A stretch of DNA of 64,000 nt from Arachis hypogaea (taxonomy: Eukaryota > Streptophyta > Magnoliopsida > Fabales > Fabaceae). Positions within the stretch are counted from its first letter, which is position 1, and the number at the start of each line of letters is the position of its first letter. The stretch covers positions 144,367,699 to 144,431,698 of the forward strand of contig NC_092050.1 of NCBI RefSeq assembly GCF_003086295.3. Reading direction: 5' to 3'. Positions 36,229-48,139 of the stretch are shown here, one piece after another. Below the pieces are notes generated by a model. It was given only the letters and a program-made list of their open reading frames with translations, did no database searches and was not told where the DNA came from. The position numbers and the translations under genes are program-made.

Positions 36229-39200
36229 ATGAGGTTGTGTAGTGATCTCTTTCAAAGCTGCTTCCCCGGAACTTCTTCTGGCACATCTCCAAATGATTCA
36301 ATTCAGATAAAGTGGCCAATCTTATCCTACCGGGAACTTGCAAAAGTTACAAATAATTTTGACCAATGTAATATGCTTGGAAAGATAGGCTTGGAGAAAG
36401 TTTACCATGGTAAGAGAATAAGGAATAGTTGTTATATGCACCTACATGGTTTTACATTCTCAGTTCTCCATTGTTCACTATCAGATGAGATGTGAATACA
36501 ATATAAGTTGAGTCTATATCTCATTGAATGGTTAATAGGGTACTAGTCATCTCAGTGTTTCACTCTCAATATGTAGCATACACATCACACGTACGAAAGA
36601 AACTCGACATGTCTTTGGATCCTGGTAGAGTTGTGTTAGGCCTCCAACAGCTTAGATAAAACTTTGTCGCATCCCAAAATATAGCCATGATGCAAGGCTG
36701 TCTTTGAATCCATGTAGGGTTGTGTTAGGCTGAAGACAACCAACATAAAACTTTGTCGCATCAATACTTAGTGAAGGTTTCCCTAAGCCTTAAGAAGGGG
36801 GTTGAGTCAAGAAATCAAAGGAAATATAATACTTTAAAATTGTTAGAGCAGTAAATCAATAATACAGGAGATTATTTTCGTTTTTGTCTTGCATCGAAAT
36901 GACACTAACAAAGATGAGGGAAGAAGATGAGACAACCATATATCCTGGTTCAGTCTCCATAGGCAATGAGACCTACATCCAATCTTCACCACAAACTATG
37001 GTGAAATTTTCACTATAATCAAATATATTACAAACACCAATCAAAAAGTTCAAACCGGACTCTTAACACCTAAGCTCAACCTAGCTTAGAATTGTTAGTC
37101 ACGATCCGGTAATAGGAGATTTTCCTCAATGAATGCTGATATGCCTGAAATATTGCTTGCTGCATTATTGGTCTTAGAAGATCTTTCCTTTTGTTGACCT
37201 GCAATACCTGAATAAGATATTGATGCACACAAGTAAATAAGAACTATATCAAAGGTTTGTCATCATCAAGGTTTAGTTATTCAATGAACTCAACACTTAG
37301 AAGCGGCACGATGACTTCTTTGATCTATGTAGTCAATCCAACTTAGTGGGAAAAGACACATATGAAAGAATATATGGTTTAGATTTACTTTCTTCTGGTG
37401 GTATACACTTGTAGACAAAAAGAATGGGCGTGAGGTTGCAATTGAAAGATATTCCAATAATGAGATGCACATATTCCAGCAGTTCCTCTATGAAGATTTG
37501 ATCTCAAATATCTTACCTCATAAGAATCTGGTGTCATTTCATGGTTGTGCCTTTCATCATAAGGAGTTCCTGCTAGCACATGAATACCTCTCAAATGGCA
37601 CTCTTGCTTCTTATCTTCAACTTGAAATGTCACAAAGCAGCACACTGCATTGGCTCACTAGATTAGACATTGCAATTGATGCTGCAAATGCATTGAGCTA
37701 TCTTCATTATCATGGCATCGTCCATCGCAATGTAAAATCCCACAATATTCTGCTAGACAAGAACCTTTGTGCTAAACTTGGTGGCTTACATTTGTCAAGG
37801 AAACTTCCAGAAGGAGTTTCAATCGATGATACCTATGTTACAAGTGATTTAGTAGGGACACGTGGTTACATAGACCCAGAATATGTATCATATGGCAGGG
37901 TTGGTGCCACAGTTGATGTTTACAGCTTTGGAGTGGTTTTGTGTGAGCTTATATCATCAAACTCGCTAAGTATTGGAAAGGTTGCGAGGAAGAGAGTATT
38001 GCTACAATTTTAAGCAAAAAAATTGGAAGCCAAGATATGAACAAGGTGTTGGATCCAAGACTTGGCTTCCAATCAGACCATAAAATCAAGCAGATGATAA
38101 CTGCTGTAGCAGAGCTTGCACTTGAGTGCATGAATTCTCCACAAGAACTAAGGCCAAACATGGAACAAGTGCTAGAGATCCTCAATGGTATAAGAAAAGA
38201 GAGATTTGAAGTAAACTCAGAAAAAGGTTTGAGATCATTTTCTTTGTCCCTTTTAATCCTTCATGGTTTTCACACAGTCGTTTTGGTGTTAGCATAATTA
38301 ACAAAGGGTTAACTACTTCTTTATTATGAATCCATCTGTCTCAGCTTTTAAAATCTTCCACCATGCTGAACTTGAAGAAGCAACTAAACATTTTGACACT
38401 TGCCTTGGAAAGGGAGGGTTTGCCACTGTCTACTATGGTAAGATGCTAACAAATGACACCTTTTTTCTGCATATATTTAAAGAAAAAAAATTTGTACCAA
38501 TGGGACCTTATTCTCTTAAAGATTGTCGTATAAAAATCCCCACTAGTTTCAAAACTCAATCTCTGTGATTGTTTCAAATTTTAGACAATAACCTTTGTGA
38601 GCTATGCTGTAATCAGTCAATAGAGGGATAGAGTTATGTTTGGCTAAAAGTGAAAAATGGAGTAAAATTTTCATAGATGAAGTTGATTTGTAAAGTTTTC
38701 TGTTTTAATGATGTGCATTTGTGATTAGGAAAACTTAAGGATGGGCGCGAAATTGCAGTAAAACATTTCCACAACGAGATAGAAAAGTCCATCAATCAAT
38801 TCATGAAAGAAATAGAGATCTTAAGTCTCTTGCAGCATCAAAATTTGGTGTTACTTTATGGCGGCAGCTCTCGTCACAGGAAGAACCATCTTCTAGTGTA
38901 TGAGTACATCTCCAACGGCACCCTTTCTAAATGTCTTCAAGGACCTTCCAGTGAAAAGTTATCATGGCTTACTAGATTGAACATTGCCATTGAAACTGCA
39001 ACCACGTTAGTATATCTTCATGATTCAGGCATCATCCATCGCAATGTGAAAGGAAGCAACATTCTCTTGGATGAAAACTTGACTGTTAAGGTTGCAGATT
39101 TTGGACTCTCAAGGTCACTTCCAAGTTCTATTACACATGTTTCAACCATGCCAGTGGGAACTCACGCTTACATAGATCCGGATTACTATGAATCTGGAAG

Positions 39201-39532
39201 AGTCAGTGATAGAAGTGATGTCTACAGCTTTGGCGTGGTCTTGTTTGAGCTCATATCATTGAAACCACCTAGCTTGTTGGATGATGGAGAGAGTGTTACT
39301 CTAGCCAAGTTTGGAATCACTAAGATGTTAAACAATGCAATGGAGGAGCTCGTGGATCCAATTTTCAAGTTTGGTTCAGATAAAAAGTTGATGGGAAATG
39401 ATAACAGCTGTGGCAGAGTTAGCATTTCAGTGTGTGCAGTGTCCTAAAGATCCTAGACCTTCTATGAAACAGGTGCTGGAGACCCTAGAAGGAATAAAGA
39501 AGGGAACATGGGGATTCAACCAAATAACATAG
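36229..39532 (+). pseudogene. Tandem pseudokinase-kinase gene, frameshifted copy
   Basis: Exons 36229-36409, 37415-38226, 38345-38437 and 38729-39532 correspond one to one with 42814-40188 on the other strand. The start MRLCSDLFQSCF matches MRLRCDLLQCCF. Domain 1 is a pseudokinase: GKIGLE in place of the glycine loop, VAIE (Lys to Glu, about residue 71), HRN, and LGGLHLSR in place of DFG. Domain 2 has GKGGFA, AVK, HRNVKGSN (Asp to Asn) and VADFGLSR. One base is missing near 37961 (SSK in the partner) and one extra base lies near 39395. Correcting both restores frame to the TAG at 39530-39532. A separate short protein starting at the ATG at 38326 is possible for domain 2, but the phase match argues for fusion. 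Intron 1 is 1.0 kb against 76 bases in the partner. Confidence 0.8.
36410..37414 (+). other. Expanded intron 1 of the tandem-kinase pseudogene
   Basis: It holds repeat-like text, including two near-identical stretches of the TAGAGTTGTGTTAGGC...AAAACTTTGTCGCATC type (36600-36770). The mirror intron is only 76 bases, so about 0.9 kb was probably inserted after the duplication. Confidence 0.5.
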
Positions 39533-40187
39533 TCTTAATTTCAGATTTCATGAAGTTCTATTCAGTTACGTGATGGTTATAATTCACAATTTTCATGCAT
39601 GTAGGAAGAAATAATCCATCAGATCTAGGGACAAACCAATCAGACTTACATGTCACTCAACAACAAACAGCAGAGCTTGGTGCTCTTAAAAAGATGAAGC
39701 AATTTCAATGGATGAAATTTCATCAGTGAAAGTCAAGGAAAGAAGATTCAACCATTAATGGATTTTAAATGTTTTAAGTCAAATGAGCCATCAAAATCTT
39801 GTCCATTTTTATGGCTACTGTATATTACATGGTCATGAGCGTATGCAAGTTCTTCAATACATTTCTAATGACACTCAATTTCAAATAGGACTTTTGTAGA
39901 AGAATGATCATTATATTAAAGAAGAGAATAACAATTAACGCAATAGAATGATGTAGTACTCTAACAGAATTCAAAGTAGTAGCACCACGATATGCCATAG
40001 CTTGTGTCTTCAAAATTATATATTGCAAATAGATATATAAATATATGCTACATCTCAATAAACTTTGAACGATAAATTTAACAGAAGAAATAGAATTATG
40101 CTTATAGGATGAGTTCAAACTGTCAAGAAATGGTGAATAAGAATCAGGTAACTGGAGATATAAATATGCAATAGCAGAGAATTGAGA
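39533..40187. other. Centre of the inverted kinase duplication, with a kinase exon relic
   Basis: This is the spacer between the two convergent tandem-kinase genes. At 39770-39885 a plus-strand stretch reads VLSQMSHQNLVHFYGYC, then HGHERMQVLQYISND, a relic of the same kinase exon type as in 34002-34925. No other coding sequence. Confidence 0.7.
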
Positions 40188-42814
40188 CTAAGTTATCTGG
40201 TTGAATCCCCATGTTCCCTTCTTTATACCCTCAAGGGTCTCCAGCACCTGTTTCATGGAAGGTCTAAGCTCTTTAGGACACTGAATGCACTGAAAGGCCA
40301 ACTCTGCCACTGCTGTTACCATTTCCGTTACATCTTTATCTGAATCATAGCCAATATCTGGATCTACTAGCTCCTTCAATGTGTTATTTAACAGTTTGAT
40401 TATTGCAAACTTTGCGAGGCCAACCGCCTCGCCGTGTGGGACATCCCTCCAAAATGCAGGTTTAGATGATATGAGCTCAAACAAGACCACTCCAAAGCTA
40501 TATACATCACTTCTATAGGAAACCCTGCCTGTTTGGAAATATTCCGGATCCATATAGGCATTTGTCCCTGCTGGAGCTGTTGACACATGAGTAACATAAT
40601 CTGGTTGGGACCGTGAGAGTCCGAAATCTGCAACTTTAACAGAAAAAATTTCATCCAAGAGGATATTACTTCCTTTTACATCACGGTGTATGATACCTGA
40701 ATCATGAAGATATGCCAATGCAGTTGCAGTTTCTATGGCAATATTCAATCTAGTAAGCCATGGTAGCTTTTCAATTTTACCTCCATGAATATGTCTAGAG
40801 ACAGTGCCATTGGGGACGTACTCATAGACTAGAAAGAGTTCGTTATGTTCACCAGAGCTGCGGCCGTAGAGTGAAACCAGGTTTCTATGGTGCAAGAGTC
40901 TTAAGATCTCGATTTCATTCATGAATTGCTTAAGAGAATTTTCCCGCATGTTGTGGAAACGTTTTATTGCAACTTCAAGTCCATCTTGAAGTTTTCCTAA
41001 TATCAGTGGCAAGCCAAAAGAACAAATTATGCATACCTATTGTTCTTAAGTCTCATATGTTGTGTGAATTGTGATAAAAATATGAGAGTTCTTACAATTG
41101 TAAGTTGATAAGTAGTGAAATTGAATGTGGGTTGGTCAAAAATAACAACAGAAACTAAGCATAAGGTTGTAAGAATGTTGGCTTGTATGTTTGACATAGT
41201 AGAAACGGTGAGAATAAAAACAAAGTTAAAATAAACTTTCATAAAACCATATATATGTTTAAATTTATGCATTTAATCAATCATAAAATTTCCATCTCAT
41301 ATTTCATCCCCAACCAAACATCTCTACTATAAGTATAAAATTGTACAAGAATATGAAACATATGAGCACTATTTTATTCTTTAAATATATGCAGGAAGGA
41401 TTTATAGTGTTAGCATGTTACCATAAAATACGCTGCCGAACCCTCCCTCTCCAAGGATCCTATCTCGACGAAATTGCATGGTAGCTTTTCTGAGATCAGC
41501 ATAGTCAAAGATTCTGAAAGCTGGGAAAGATGAATGAAAGGAAAAAATAGTTAGGTGCATGTCTATTGCATACAAGTCACTTTTTATTCATGACTTTGTT
41601 CAACAATACATGTCGTTGATTAGATTAAGAATGTTTTAGACCATTATTCATTGATTATAGTACACTTTAATATGTGCACTAAACCAACATAATGGGTGGA
41701 ATCCATTGAAGTGGAAAGGGACAAAAGTCAAAAAGGTTGTGCACCTTCTATTGTTTTATATCTCTCTAGTCTCTTGCCATTGAGGATATCTAGCACCTGT
41801 TCCATATTTGGCCTTTGTTCTTGTGGAAATCCCACGCAATTAAGTGCAAGCTCTGCCATTGCAGTCATCACCTGCATGATCTTATGGTCTGATTGGAAGC
41901 CAGTTCTTGGATCCAATACCTTGTCCAAAGCTTGATTTTCAATATTTCTGCCTAAAAGGACAGCAATACTTTCTCGGTCACAACCTTCCCAATACTTAGC
42001 AAGCTTGGATGATATCAAATCGCACAACACTACTCCGAAGCTATAAACATCATTCTTGGTGCTGACTCTGCCATGAGACACATACTCTGGGTCAATGTAA
42101 ACACAATTTTTTGCTATATCACTTGAAATTGAAACAATGCTGGTGGCATTGACAGAAACATCCTCTGGAAGTTTCCTTGATAAGTGCAAGCCAGCAACTT
42201 TAGCACACATGTTCTTATCTAGCAGAATATTGCTGGAGTTTATGTTATGGTGGATGATGCCATGCTTGTGAAGATAGCTCAATGCATTCGCAATATCGAT
42301 GGCAATTTCCATTCGAGTAAGCAAAGGTAATGTGCATTTATTATGTTGGATTTCACATTCAAGATAAGCAGCAAGAGTGCCATTGGAGAGATATTCATGT
42401 GCTACCAGGAATTCCTCATGATGAAAGGCATAACCGCAAAATGTCACGAGATTCTTGTGATGCAGGATATTCGAAACCAAAATTTCATTGAGGAACTGCT
42501 GAAATATTTGCCTCTTGTCATTGGATGATACTCTTTCAATTACAATCTCACACCCATCTCTAAGTTTGCCTGCATGTACTTACTATCAGAAAAGAAAATC
42601 TACTCATAATGTTCATTTCATATATATATAGGGGTAGTCTCTTACCATAGTATAGATTCTTCAAGCCTATCTTTCCAAGACAATTACGTTTATTAAAATT
42701 ATTTGTTGCTTGTGCAAGAATCAAGTAGGGGAAGATTTTCCCCTTTATCTGAATAACACCATTTGAAGAAGTGCTAGTGAAGCAGCACTGAAGAAGATCA
42801 CACCTCAACCTCAT
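40188..42814 (-). CDS. Tandem pseudokinase-kinase protein, LRK10L-1-like
   Basis: Exons 42814-42646, 42569-41745, 41520-41422 and 40996-40188 (169, 825, 99, 809 bp) keep one frame: 633 residues, no internal stop. Residues 1-56 start MRLRCDLLQCCF and hold a degenerate glycine loop (GKIGLK). Domain 1 (about 57-320) is a pseudokinase: Glu68 at the VAIK Lys, Asn165 in HHN, and GLH for DFG at 183-185. Domain 2 (about 332-633) has GEGGFG, Lys376, HRD Asp470, DFG Asp488 and ends GTWGFNQIT. Joining rests on E(GAA)G|GTGCAC and TTCCCAG|CTTTC, which make codon GCT; the mirror gene has the same join, and domain 2 lacks its own ATG. Alternative: two genes, the first ending AQPF-stop at 41728. No ectodomain or membrane span is visible. 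The layout resembles cereal tandem kinase resistance proteins; no function is shown. Confidence 0.75.
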
Positions 42815-44173
42815 CAGGTCATTACTGTATACATGCTCAAATTTAATTATTCTATTGATTTTTATGGAATTTCTATTTAAAATACCTAAAGCAATAATTT
42901 TTTAATTAAGCATACCTACAACACTGCTCAAATCAAGAAATGCTAAGTTATTTAAAATGAGCATGAGTAAATTGAAAAAGCAATGAGTTAATCACTGGAT
43001 CATTAAGTAGAATCTATCACGCAATGAAAATTATTGATTTAAGGGTGAACAATCCTTGAAGGATTCAACTTTCTGTTCGCCAAAATAAATAATAAAAATA
43101 AAGATTATAGTTGAAGGCAGACACATACTTTCTGGAAAGTAAGAAGTTGCTGAATGAAATGGTGACTCCGATTTTCTACGGAAGAGAATTGTGGAGAGCA
43201 AGCAATTGTTAACCTAATCTTGAGATCGGTTCTAAGTGATATTCACTATTCAGTGCTTGACTTATTTGATTCAGTGCTGCCCTGTTTTGCAGAGAAAGAA
43301 TTGCATATTCGTTTCACAAATAGTCATCGCTACACAATTTTAATTTTTCAACATCACTTTTAATTAATGTATCAAGATATTGAGTGGTTGTGAGTTCGTC
43401 GCTGCTGCTTCCTGGAGCACACCACTCAGAAATTTCTCATGCTTTGCATAAGAATTTATCAGCTTGCTGAAAAGTCACATATTCTAGACTCTAGAGTATT
43501 AGACCTCAAAACTCAACATATCCTAAAATAAAAAACTATAAAAGCAAAAAAGAAAATGTTTTTCCTTTCTGTTTCTTTTTTGTTTTCCCAAGAAATTTGA
43601 AAGAAGAGAAAAATACAGAGCACCTGAAAGGTTTAGACTTTAGAGTCATCACTAGTTTGCACATTTACATTGGAGTTCGTCCACAATTATTTCCAGCCAA
43701 AATCCATAAGACTGCAAAGCACAAAAGAAAAATCTTTTTGGAGTAATGCTAGGAAACTAATTATTTTTAACTAACTCTCACTCAATTTTTTTGAAATTAT
43801 TTTATTTATCCTAAATTTTAGATTTTAAATTATAAACTCTTAATCTTAAATCTTAAATTATAAACCCAAATTCAAAAATTAGTTAATATTGACTAATTAA
43901 AAGTTAGTTTACTATATTTTTTTATCTGTTTATTAACCTTGAATAGTAAGAAGGAATATTGTCATTTTTTAATTAATAACATAACATTTCTATGATATGT
44001 TATTCCCAAATAAATATGAAAAATAAAATAATGAGAATTGAGGATAATTTAGATAAATTACATAAAAGGGGAATAACATTATCAGTTTTGGGAATGACAA
44101 CATCACTTGTCTGTCTAATATTATAGAGACACACACATCTTCTAAATGAAAATGATAAAATCAAAAACCAACA
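42815..44173. other. Spacer between tandem-kinase and single-kinase genes
   Basis: Upstream region of the tandem-kinase gene, with an acceptor-like ATGTATACAG (minus) just before its start. A small AT-rich repeat with a GAGTAATGCTAGGAAACTA start lies near 43741-43930. No gene was seen. Confidence 0.45.
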
Positions 44174-45331
44174 CTATGTTATTTGGTGAAATCCCCATAT
44201 TCCCTTCTTTATACCCTGCAGAGTCTCTAGCACCTGCTTCATAGATGGCCTTAGTTCCTTAGGACATTGCAGGCACTGAAATGCCAACTCAGCCACAGCA
44301 GTTATAGATTCTCCAATCTCATTGTCTGGTTGAAAACCAAGGCATGGATCCACCAACTCGTGCAATGCTTCATTTTGGATTTTGTTCATGGCAAGGTGAG
44401 ACAGTAATGGTACCTCATATGGATTCCATGTATCATCAACCGCTGGCAACGAAGATATAATCTCGGCTAAAACCACGCCAAAGCTATAAGTATCACTCTT
44501 GTCACAAACCCTGTGAAATTGAAAATAGTCAGGGTCTATATATCCATTTGTTCCTTGTGGAGCAGTTGAGGCATGAGAAGCAAAAGTAGCAGCCTCTTTT
44601 GAAGTTGAAACAACCAAAGGAAGCGTGCGCGAAAGGCCAAAATCGGCTACCTTAACACACAAGTTATCATCCAAAAGAATGTTGGAGGATTTTATGTCGC
44701 GGTGAATAATTCCTGAATTATGAAGATAAGCCAATGCACTTGCAGCCTCAATTGCTATGTTCAATCTGGTATGCCAGGGTACTAGAGTGCCTTGTTTCTT
44801 ACGCTTTCCATGAAGATGATCGGCCAGAGTTCCATTGGAAACAAATTCAAATACTAGCATGAATTCATGGTCATGGCGGTGACAGTAGCCATAAAATGGG
44901 ACAAGGTTTTGATGGCTCAATTTGCTTAAGACTTCTATTTCATTGACAAACTGTTGAACTTTCTTGTCATTGTTTTCGCGCAAGGATTTGACTGCAATCT
45001 GTCTCCCATCTTGAAGTTTACCTAAATCGCAAAGTTAATAAAAATAAAATAAAATAAATACAATCACCACCAAAGAGACAAGACAATCAGAATCTTTATT
45101 ATTATTATTATTTGAAACCCTCTTACCATGATATACTATGCCAAAGCTTCCCTTTCCGAGTATCCCAGAGGAAGCAAAATGCTTGGTGGCTATTAAAAGT
45201 TCTTCATAGGAGAATGTATGAAATTGGAACCCAAAATCTGAAGAAAATTGTTGAGGGTGGTTTGAAATCTGTTGAGGTTGGTTCTTCCTTGTAGTGTAGC
45301 ATTGAAACCAGCTAAACGGGACACACCTCAT
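44174..45331 (-). CDS. LRK10L-1-like single cytoplasmic kinase
   Basis: Exons 45331-45127 and 45021-44174 join at CAT G|GT to give 350 residues. The start [13 protein letters not shown] is followed by a short Gln/Asn-rich linker, [13 protein letters not shown], a GKGSFG loop, Lys80 in [12 protein letters not shown] with Asp177, DFG Asp195, [11 protein letters not shown] and a C-terminus GIWGFHQIT. All catalytic motifs are present, so this one should be active as a Ser/Thr kinase. An 11-residue activation-loop insertion rich in Ser/Thr/Ala (around [12 protein letters not shown]) sets it apart from its neighbours. No ectodomain or membrane span; Cys residues near the N-terminus could be acylated (inference). 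Its mirror copy at 34002 is dead. Confidence 0.88.
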
Positions 45332-46175
45332 CAGGGGTAGAAAGAGTTATGCTGCAAGCAGTGCAAATGCATTTGAGGGGAAAAAAATGAAAGAGAAAAA
45401 AACATAGATCTCTAAACAAATAGAGATTCTAATTAATGGTTATATTGACATGAGCTTAAGTTTTGTTAAGTAAACAAAATTAAAGTCTATGAAATGATCA
45501 GATATCCTTCAAAGAATACATCTATAATTACTAAGCATGGAAATAGCTACTCCAAGATTAGCTGATATCTCACACTAATTAAGGATTTCAAGAATATATT
45601 CTCAAGCTATGTAAAATTTTTAATAGTAATCATGTATCTACAAAAACACTTCTACCACTAAGTAATCATTACAAGGGCTAAAAGAAAATATAAAAATAAG
45701 AATGTGAGTTCATATCTAAAACAAATCAAGTGCAGGACAGATTAATTAAGCTTTGCAAAACAAGAAACAGAACAAGGAAGAAAGGTACCGGATATGGATC
45801 ATGCCAGAAGTAGGCAGCACATAGAAGATGGTAATTTAGGTAATACTAGTAGTCCTCTTGAGAGAACAAAAGAAGGAACTAGAAGGAAATGAGGTAACAA
45901 TAATTTCACAAAAAAGTGACAGTTGATTTGCTGGTTTCCAAGAAATTAAAGAGGGACTACTGGACAAGATGAATGAAAATAAGACAATGACACGCGTTTT
46001 TATTATTTAGCTCCAAACTTTAATTTACTTAATTAATTGTAAATTTATGGTCAACATATACCTTGGCTCCCATATCATCATTGGATAGCAAAGTATGTCA
46101 ATGAGAAAAGAAAAATCGGATTATTAATCTTTGCGTGGGCCACACTCTAATTTGAACCAATAACTAATATAAAAA
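45332..46175. other. Upstream region of the single-kinase gene
   Basis: Presumed 5' UTR and promoter on the minus strand. AT-rich, no coding sequence or clear repeat. Confidence 0.4.
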
Positions 46176-46357
46176 AAATTAATTTTGATATACTGATAAT
46201 GTAAAATATTTTACACTGATGCAATTATATCCGTTCTTTTAGATGACCATTTACACAATTAGTGAAAATAGTAATTACTTTTGATGATATGACATTACGT
46301 AATTGAATGCATGTGTAAAATTGTTTTACACTGACAATGCATCAAAATTAAATTTTA
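46176..46357. mobile_element. MITE of about 180 bp
   Basis: The ends are inverted over about 45 bases: AAATTAATTTTGATATAC...TTTTACACTG on the left and CAATGCATCAAAATTAAATT on the right. No coding sequence. Confidence 0.75.
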
Positions 46358-47384
46358 TAAAATAACTCATTTATCAAAGATTTATGATATATAATTTAGG
46401 GTTTGGAAAAATAAGCTACGGTGCTGCATTGAGAATGACCTTAGGTAACGACATCGGTAATAGTGGCAGTAATGGCAACAACAATGGGTCTTAATTGACA
46501 ACTCCGGTGTTTATGATACTATGATAGTACATATCACTTTATTAATCTTACCGAAATAAGTTCTTATTGTTTTTGTGCTAAACAGAGGTGTAGCAGAATT
46601 GTTCACACTTCATAAATCTTGAAGATAAATCTTTCATTTTCAGAACTAAATTGAATTGTCAAACAGTTTAGACATAGCCGTACTCACAATATTCTTATAC
46701 TCCTCTATGAATCCCTACACAAAAATACAAAAACATAACATCAAAATTCAGAAATATTCATGAATAAAGTGGAAAGAGAATAATCATAACAACACATACA
46801 TTTTATCCCTTGTAGGATTAAGCACGAGTTGCTTCCACGACAGACTTACTTGGTAAACCTCTTACGGTGATTGCTATTTGACAAGCTCGTCACCGAGCCA
46901 CAGGCCTGATCCTTTTCATAGTCCTTGCTTCATTAAACGCTGCTTTACTTATAACAACTTCCTTTGCTTTTAAACTCAAAAGTGTTGCTACAATTTGCTC
47001 CTGCATGCTGAAAGTACTATCTTGATAATGCCTTCACAGTTCACAGGCTCGATAAGGCATGACTTCTAATATTCCAAGTGTTTTCTCATATGATGGTCCG
47101 CGAATCTGATAAATCACTCTTCGCGCTTTGTCGGCCAACATACAAATATTTCTTCCAATGTCTTGTCACTCTCCTGCCCTGCAGAATCAAATCACAATGG
47201 GTTATATATTTTCCAAATTACGACTTACTAGATTTACATTCAATACTTAATGGAATATTCAGTAACCTCCGAGCTGAAGATTACAATGTATCCATTGTTG
47301 TATGCTGCTATTTTTGCCCACCAATAAACTGTTTGTTAATAACTATGTTGCAAAGATACAGCTATTTTTGCTAAAATATCCTTA
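46358..47384. other. Intergenic region, unrecognised
   Basis: Short frames only. A 98-residue plus-strand frame at 47078-47374 has no recognised motif. It is less AT-rich than its surroundings at 46800-47370, so a relic of a gene or retroelement is possible but unsupported. Confidence 0.35.
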
Positions 47385-48139
47385 CAGTACCGGTACACGT
47401 CAAATATGTACCAAGTACATTTGAATATGCACCGGACCAAAAAAAAAATTTGGCACTACGGCTAAGTCAGATTTGGGTATGTATTTATATCAAAATAGAA
47501 AAACTGCATTGTTTTAGGAGTTTTTTTTATTTTTCTAAACCGGACCTTTTGTTTTCAGGGTCATTTAACCTTTTTATCTTTTCTTTGATAGCTTAACCTT
47601 AACCCAAAAAATGACCATTAGTCTCACTTTCCAACTCCTGTGACAATGTAACCTCTAATCCTGGCATTGCCTTGCCAAAATGGAAGACCGATGACAGCAA
47701 TCATGAGAGCACCAAAACGCGAGCCACATAATAGAGCACAATAGCACCCAGAATGACGTGAGAGAGGCAACGCCTTAGAGTCCAAGCAGGGCAACGACTA
47801 TCAAAGTTAGTTTCCTTCCCCCTGGTTTGCATTTGTTCCATATTCAATGTCTCTTTCTTGCTTTTTTATAATATTCCCTTCCTCCGATGGAAATTTGGTT
47901 CTCTGGCTATTTTATTTCGCATTTGTTCCATCTTCAATATCTCTCTCTTTTTTATTTTGCTCTTTTCCTCTTGAATATTTGGTTCATTTCATCATTTGTG
48001 AAGCTTTCTGGTTATTTTATTATATATATATATTTGTTTTTTTTTTCAGGATTATATGTTTACTTTTTTCTTGAATTTTTTTTCATTTATTTCTTTTTGC
48101 GGAATTTTTTTTATTCTTATTCATTGTTTTGAAATTATT

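Noticed and set aside
38326..39532. Independent kinase gene starting at the ATG at 38326
   Set aside because: The ATG lies just upstream of an acceptor whose phase matches the preceding kinase exon, and the mirror copy has no ATG there. Kept as an alternative only.
47847..48132. Hydrophobic Phe/Ser-rich frames resembling membrane proteins
   Set aside because: They come from T-rich sequence in the palindromic transposon arm. The matching inverted arm gives unrelated frames.
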